Assembly (NCBI GenBank): GCA_030834835.1
Contig: JAUQXD010000717.1
Span: forward strand, 1-15,756
Origin: Thermoflexales bacterium
Lineage (GTDB): Bacteria > Chloroflexota > Anaerolineae > Fen-1058
Direction: 5' to 3'
Length of the DNA: 15,756 nt
Shown in pieces: positions 14,607-15,756 of the stretch; the stretch's first letter is position 1, and every line of letters begins with the position of its first letter. A model generated the notes under the pieces. That model was not told where the DNA came from and made no database searches. It was given only the letters and a program-made list of their open reading frames with translations. The position numbers and the translations under genes are program-made.

Positions 14607-15215
14607 ATGAACCCGGAAATCGTATACCAAACGCTACGACAGGAACTCCTTGAGGCCTATACTCGGCAGGTAAACCTGGTTTCTTTCGCATTCACTGCCT
14701 CGGTTGCGCTGATCGGATATTCCCTTGTTGCATCGACACCAAATCCATTGGTGTTCCTCCTTCCCCTCTTGATTTTGGCGCTGCTGCTTGTGCAACTCAA
14801 CAATACCGGCTACACAATCTTCACGATTAGTGTCTACATCCGCGTGTTCATTGAGCGCCGGTACAACATCCCTCCATGGGAAACGCAGATAAGCACATTG
14901 CGTTCCGTTCTCCGCAAAACAAGGCCTTTCGATCCCCTTCGGCCGTATAGCCCTGTCACCTTATACGATACAGTCCTATATGCAGTGGCTGCGACAGTAA
15001 TGGGGGGAATCTGTATTGGACTATCCTACTTTAACTCCGGACAGCTGCCTGAGCAATTGATAACCGTTGCTGTTGCGGCAGTATGGGTTGCTATCTGCGT
15101 GTTCGCTTTCCGCCCTCTCTTGTACGTCAACTCGGGCAAGTATGAGGAGGATTTGGAGAAGGAATGGACGGCACTCAAGACACACCGAAGCGCCGAAGGC
15201 CGAACTATCGCCTAA
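14607..15215 (+). CDS. Four-helix membrane protein of unknown function, 202 aa
   Basis: Integral membrane protein without a recognised family. The ATG at 14607 has AAGGGGG 5 nt upstream and begins the plausible protein; the frame is open far upstream (to 14163) but that part crosses the 19-bp hairpin and reads as Arg/His/Pro-rich noise. TM helices lie at about 24-44 (LVSFAFTASVALIGYSLVA), 50-70 (FLLPLLILALLLVQ), 120-142 (LYAVAATVMGGICIGLSYF) and 148-170 (ITVAVAAVWVAICVFAF). They form two hairpins separated by a roughly 50-residue Arg-rich cytoplasmic loop (FIERRYNIPPWETQISTLRS), with a charged C-terminal tail (KYEEDLEKEWTALKTHRSAE). The layout recalls small membrane proteins of accessory and defence islands (SLATT-like), but no signature settles it. 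Codon use is less GC-rich than in the genes before 14100, suggesting a different origin. Confidence 0.78.
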   Translation: MNPEIVYQTLRQELLEAYTRQVNLVSFAFTASVALIGYSLVASTPNPLVFLLPLLILALLLVQLNNTGYTIFTISVYIRVFIERRYNIPPWETQISTLRSVLRKTRPFDPLRPYSPVTLYDTVLYAVAATVMGGICIGLSYFNSGQLPEQLITVAVAAVWVAICVFAFRPLLYVNSGKYEEDLEKEWTALKTHRSAEGRTIA

Positions 15216-15252
15216 ACGGCTGTGCTGCGAACCGCGGCAGGTCGTTGTGTCC

Positions 15253-15283
15253 GCTTTCCTCGCCCTGAGCGGGCGAGGAAAGC
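15253..15283. repeat. 13-bp perfect hairpin between two membrane-protein genes
   Basis: GCTTTCCTCGCCC (15253-15265) pairs exactly with GGGCGAGGAAAGC (15271-15283) around loop TGAGC. It lies in the 104-base gap between the four-helix protein and the next gene. No T-tract follows on either strand, so it may attenuate or end the upstream message or stabilise it, rather than act as a textbook terminator. Confidence 0.6.
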
Positions 15284-15319
15284 AGTGAAGGTCGTAGCCT
15301 TGTAGGAGGCGAGAGAACC

Positions 15320-15756
15320 ATGGATATCGCAAGTATTGCCGCGCTGATAACGGCTTTCATCTCGTTGGGCGTTGCCATTGGTACGTGGCGCCGTGGGAAC
15401 AGAGAGCTAGATCTGAAAACAAGAGAACTGGATGCAGCCACAAAAAAGTTGGAGAACGACACCAACACGGAGTTGCGAAAACTGCGGGCCGAAATTCAGC
15501 AGACCTATGCTGGGCTGCTTCTCGAAAAGCGACTTGAGGTATATCCGGCTTTGTATCAGTTCTTGAGCAGATTCATCAAGGTTATTGAGTTCAGCGTCGT
15601 AACAAAAAACGCTCTCCAAGAATTGCGTACCAATATCGAACTATGGGACTCTCAATACTCGATCTACTTCACTGGACAGACAGCTGATGTCTTTCATGAG
15701 TTTCGCATGACGATTGCAGAACTTTCTGAATTGTCAGATGAAGACATCCAATTGAA
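15320..15756 (+). CDS. Membrane-anchored coiled-coil protein, 3' end outside window
   Basis: The frame runs open to the window edge (145 codons seen). AGGAGG at 15304-15309 lies 10 nt before the ATG. Residues 3-22 form an N-terminal membrane anchor (IASIAALITAFISLGVAIGT) followed by WRRGNRE. Then comes a heptad-rich coiled coil (LKTRELDAATKKLEND, TELRKLRAEIQQ, about 31-66), then a helical, more globular part with EKRLEVYPALYQFLSRFIKV and YSIYFTGQTADVFHEFRMTI. Proteins of this build (short anchor, coiled coil, 'EKRLE.Y..L' helix) are frequent hypothetical genes in bacterial accessory regions; I know no assigned function. It has its own strong RBS and follows the four-helix membrane protein by 104 bases with a hairpin between, so co-transcription is possible but not certain. 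Codon use is comparatively AT-rich. Confidence 0.75.
   Translation, partial: MDIASIAALITAFISLGVAIGTWRRGNRELDLKTRELDAATKKLENDTNTELRKLRAEIQQTYAGLLLEKRLEVYPALYQFLSRFIKVIEFSVVTKNALQELRTNIELWDSQYSIYFTGQTADVFHEFRMTIAELSELSDEDIQL

Noticed and set aside
1..15756. Complete integrative conjugative element
   Set aside because: No integrase, relaxase, coupling protein, VirB4 or attachment repeats are visible; only suggestive parts are present.

Overview
The window looks like a GC-rich chromosome segment of a Chloroflexota bacterium (Anaerolineae, Chloroflexia or a relative). The evidence is protein style: secreted proteins with long Thr/Pro stalks (PTNTPNVPPTKTPF type), a 'VFLPVVSHNF' linker of the kind seen before C-terminal domains in Chloroflexota exoproteins, a LexA box of the GAAC-N4-GTTC type, and strong AGGAGG ribosome binding sites. 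The phylum call is an inference from these features, not from a marker gene.

Region 1 (1-4810) is cell-envelope and signalling. It opens with the C-terminal part of a PAS-histidine kinase cut by the window edge. Next come a tail-to-head membrane protein with a Thr/Pro-rich outer stalk and a cytoplasmic domain, an unrecognised 192-aa protein, and a secreted Ig-like/PPC-domain protein. A decayed, frameshifted copy of the PPC domain follows, closed by a good intrinsic terminator at 4845-4880.

Region 2 (5047-7898) is a compact four-gene operon: a short SSB-like OB-fold protein, a membrane-anchored protein, a 492-aa coiled-coil + winged-helix + PD-(D/E)XK-like protein, and a small unknown protein. 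Gene junctions overlap or nearly touch. The content resembles the DNA-processing part of a plasmid or conjugative element, but no relaxase, integrase or ATPase is present here.

Region 3 (7899-8522) is 624 bases without a convincing gene. It holds five copies of a 14-bp near-palindrome (YGAAMT-RY-ATTTCR), partly arranged as a duplicated unit, one 11-bp hairpin, one 16-bp inverted repeat, and at its right end a near-ideal promoter overlapped by a LexA box.

Region 4 (8523-13000) is the mutagenic SOS cassette imuB-dnaE2: a catalytically degenerate Y-family protein with a clamp-binding-like motif, translationally coupled (GTGA overlap) to an error-prone DNA polymerase III alpha subunit. The LexA-controlled promoter in front would couple both to DNA damage. 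No imuA is seen.

Region 5 (13078-14041, minus strand) carries a DUF488/YeaO-like gene and an unrecognised conserved-looking 176-aa gene, convergent with dnaE2.

Region 6 (14042-15756) looks like an accessory junction. It has a probable 3' gene remnant ending exactly at a perfect 19-bp hairpin, then a four-helix membrane protein, another strong hairpin, and a membrane-anchored coiled-coil protein cut by the window end. Base and codon use in the last two genes is visibly less GC-rich than in the rest.
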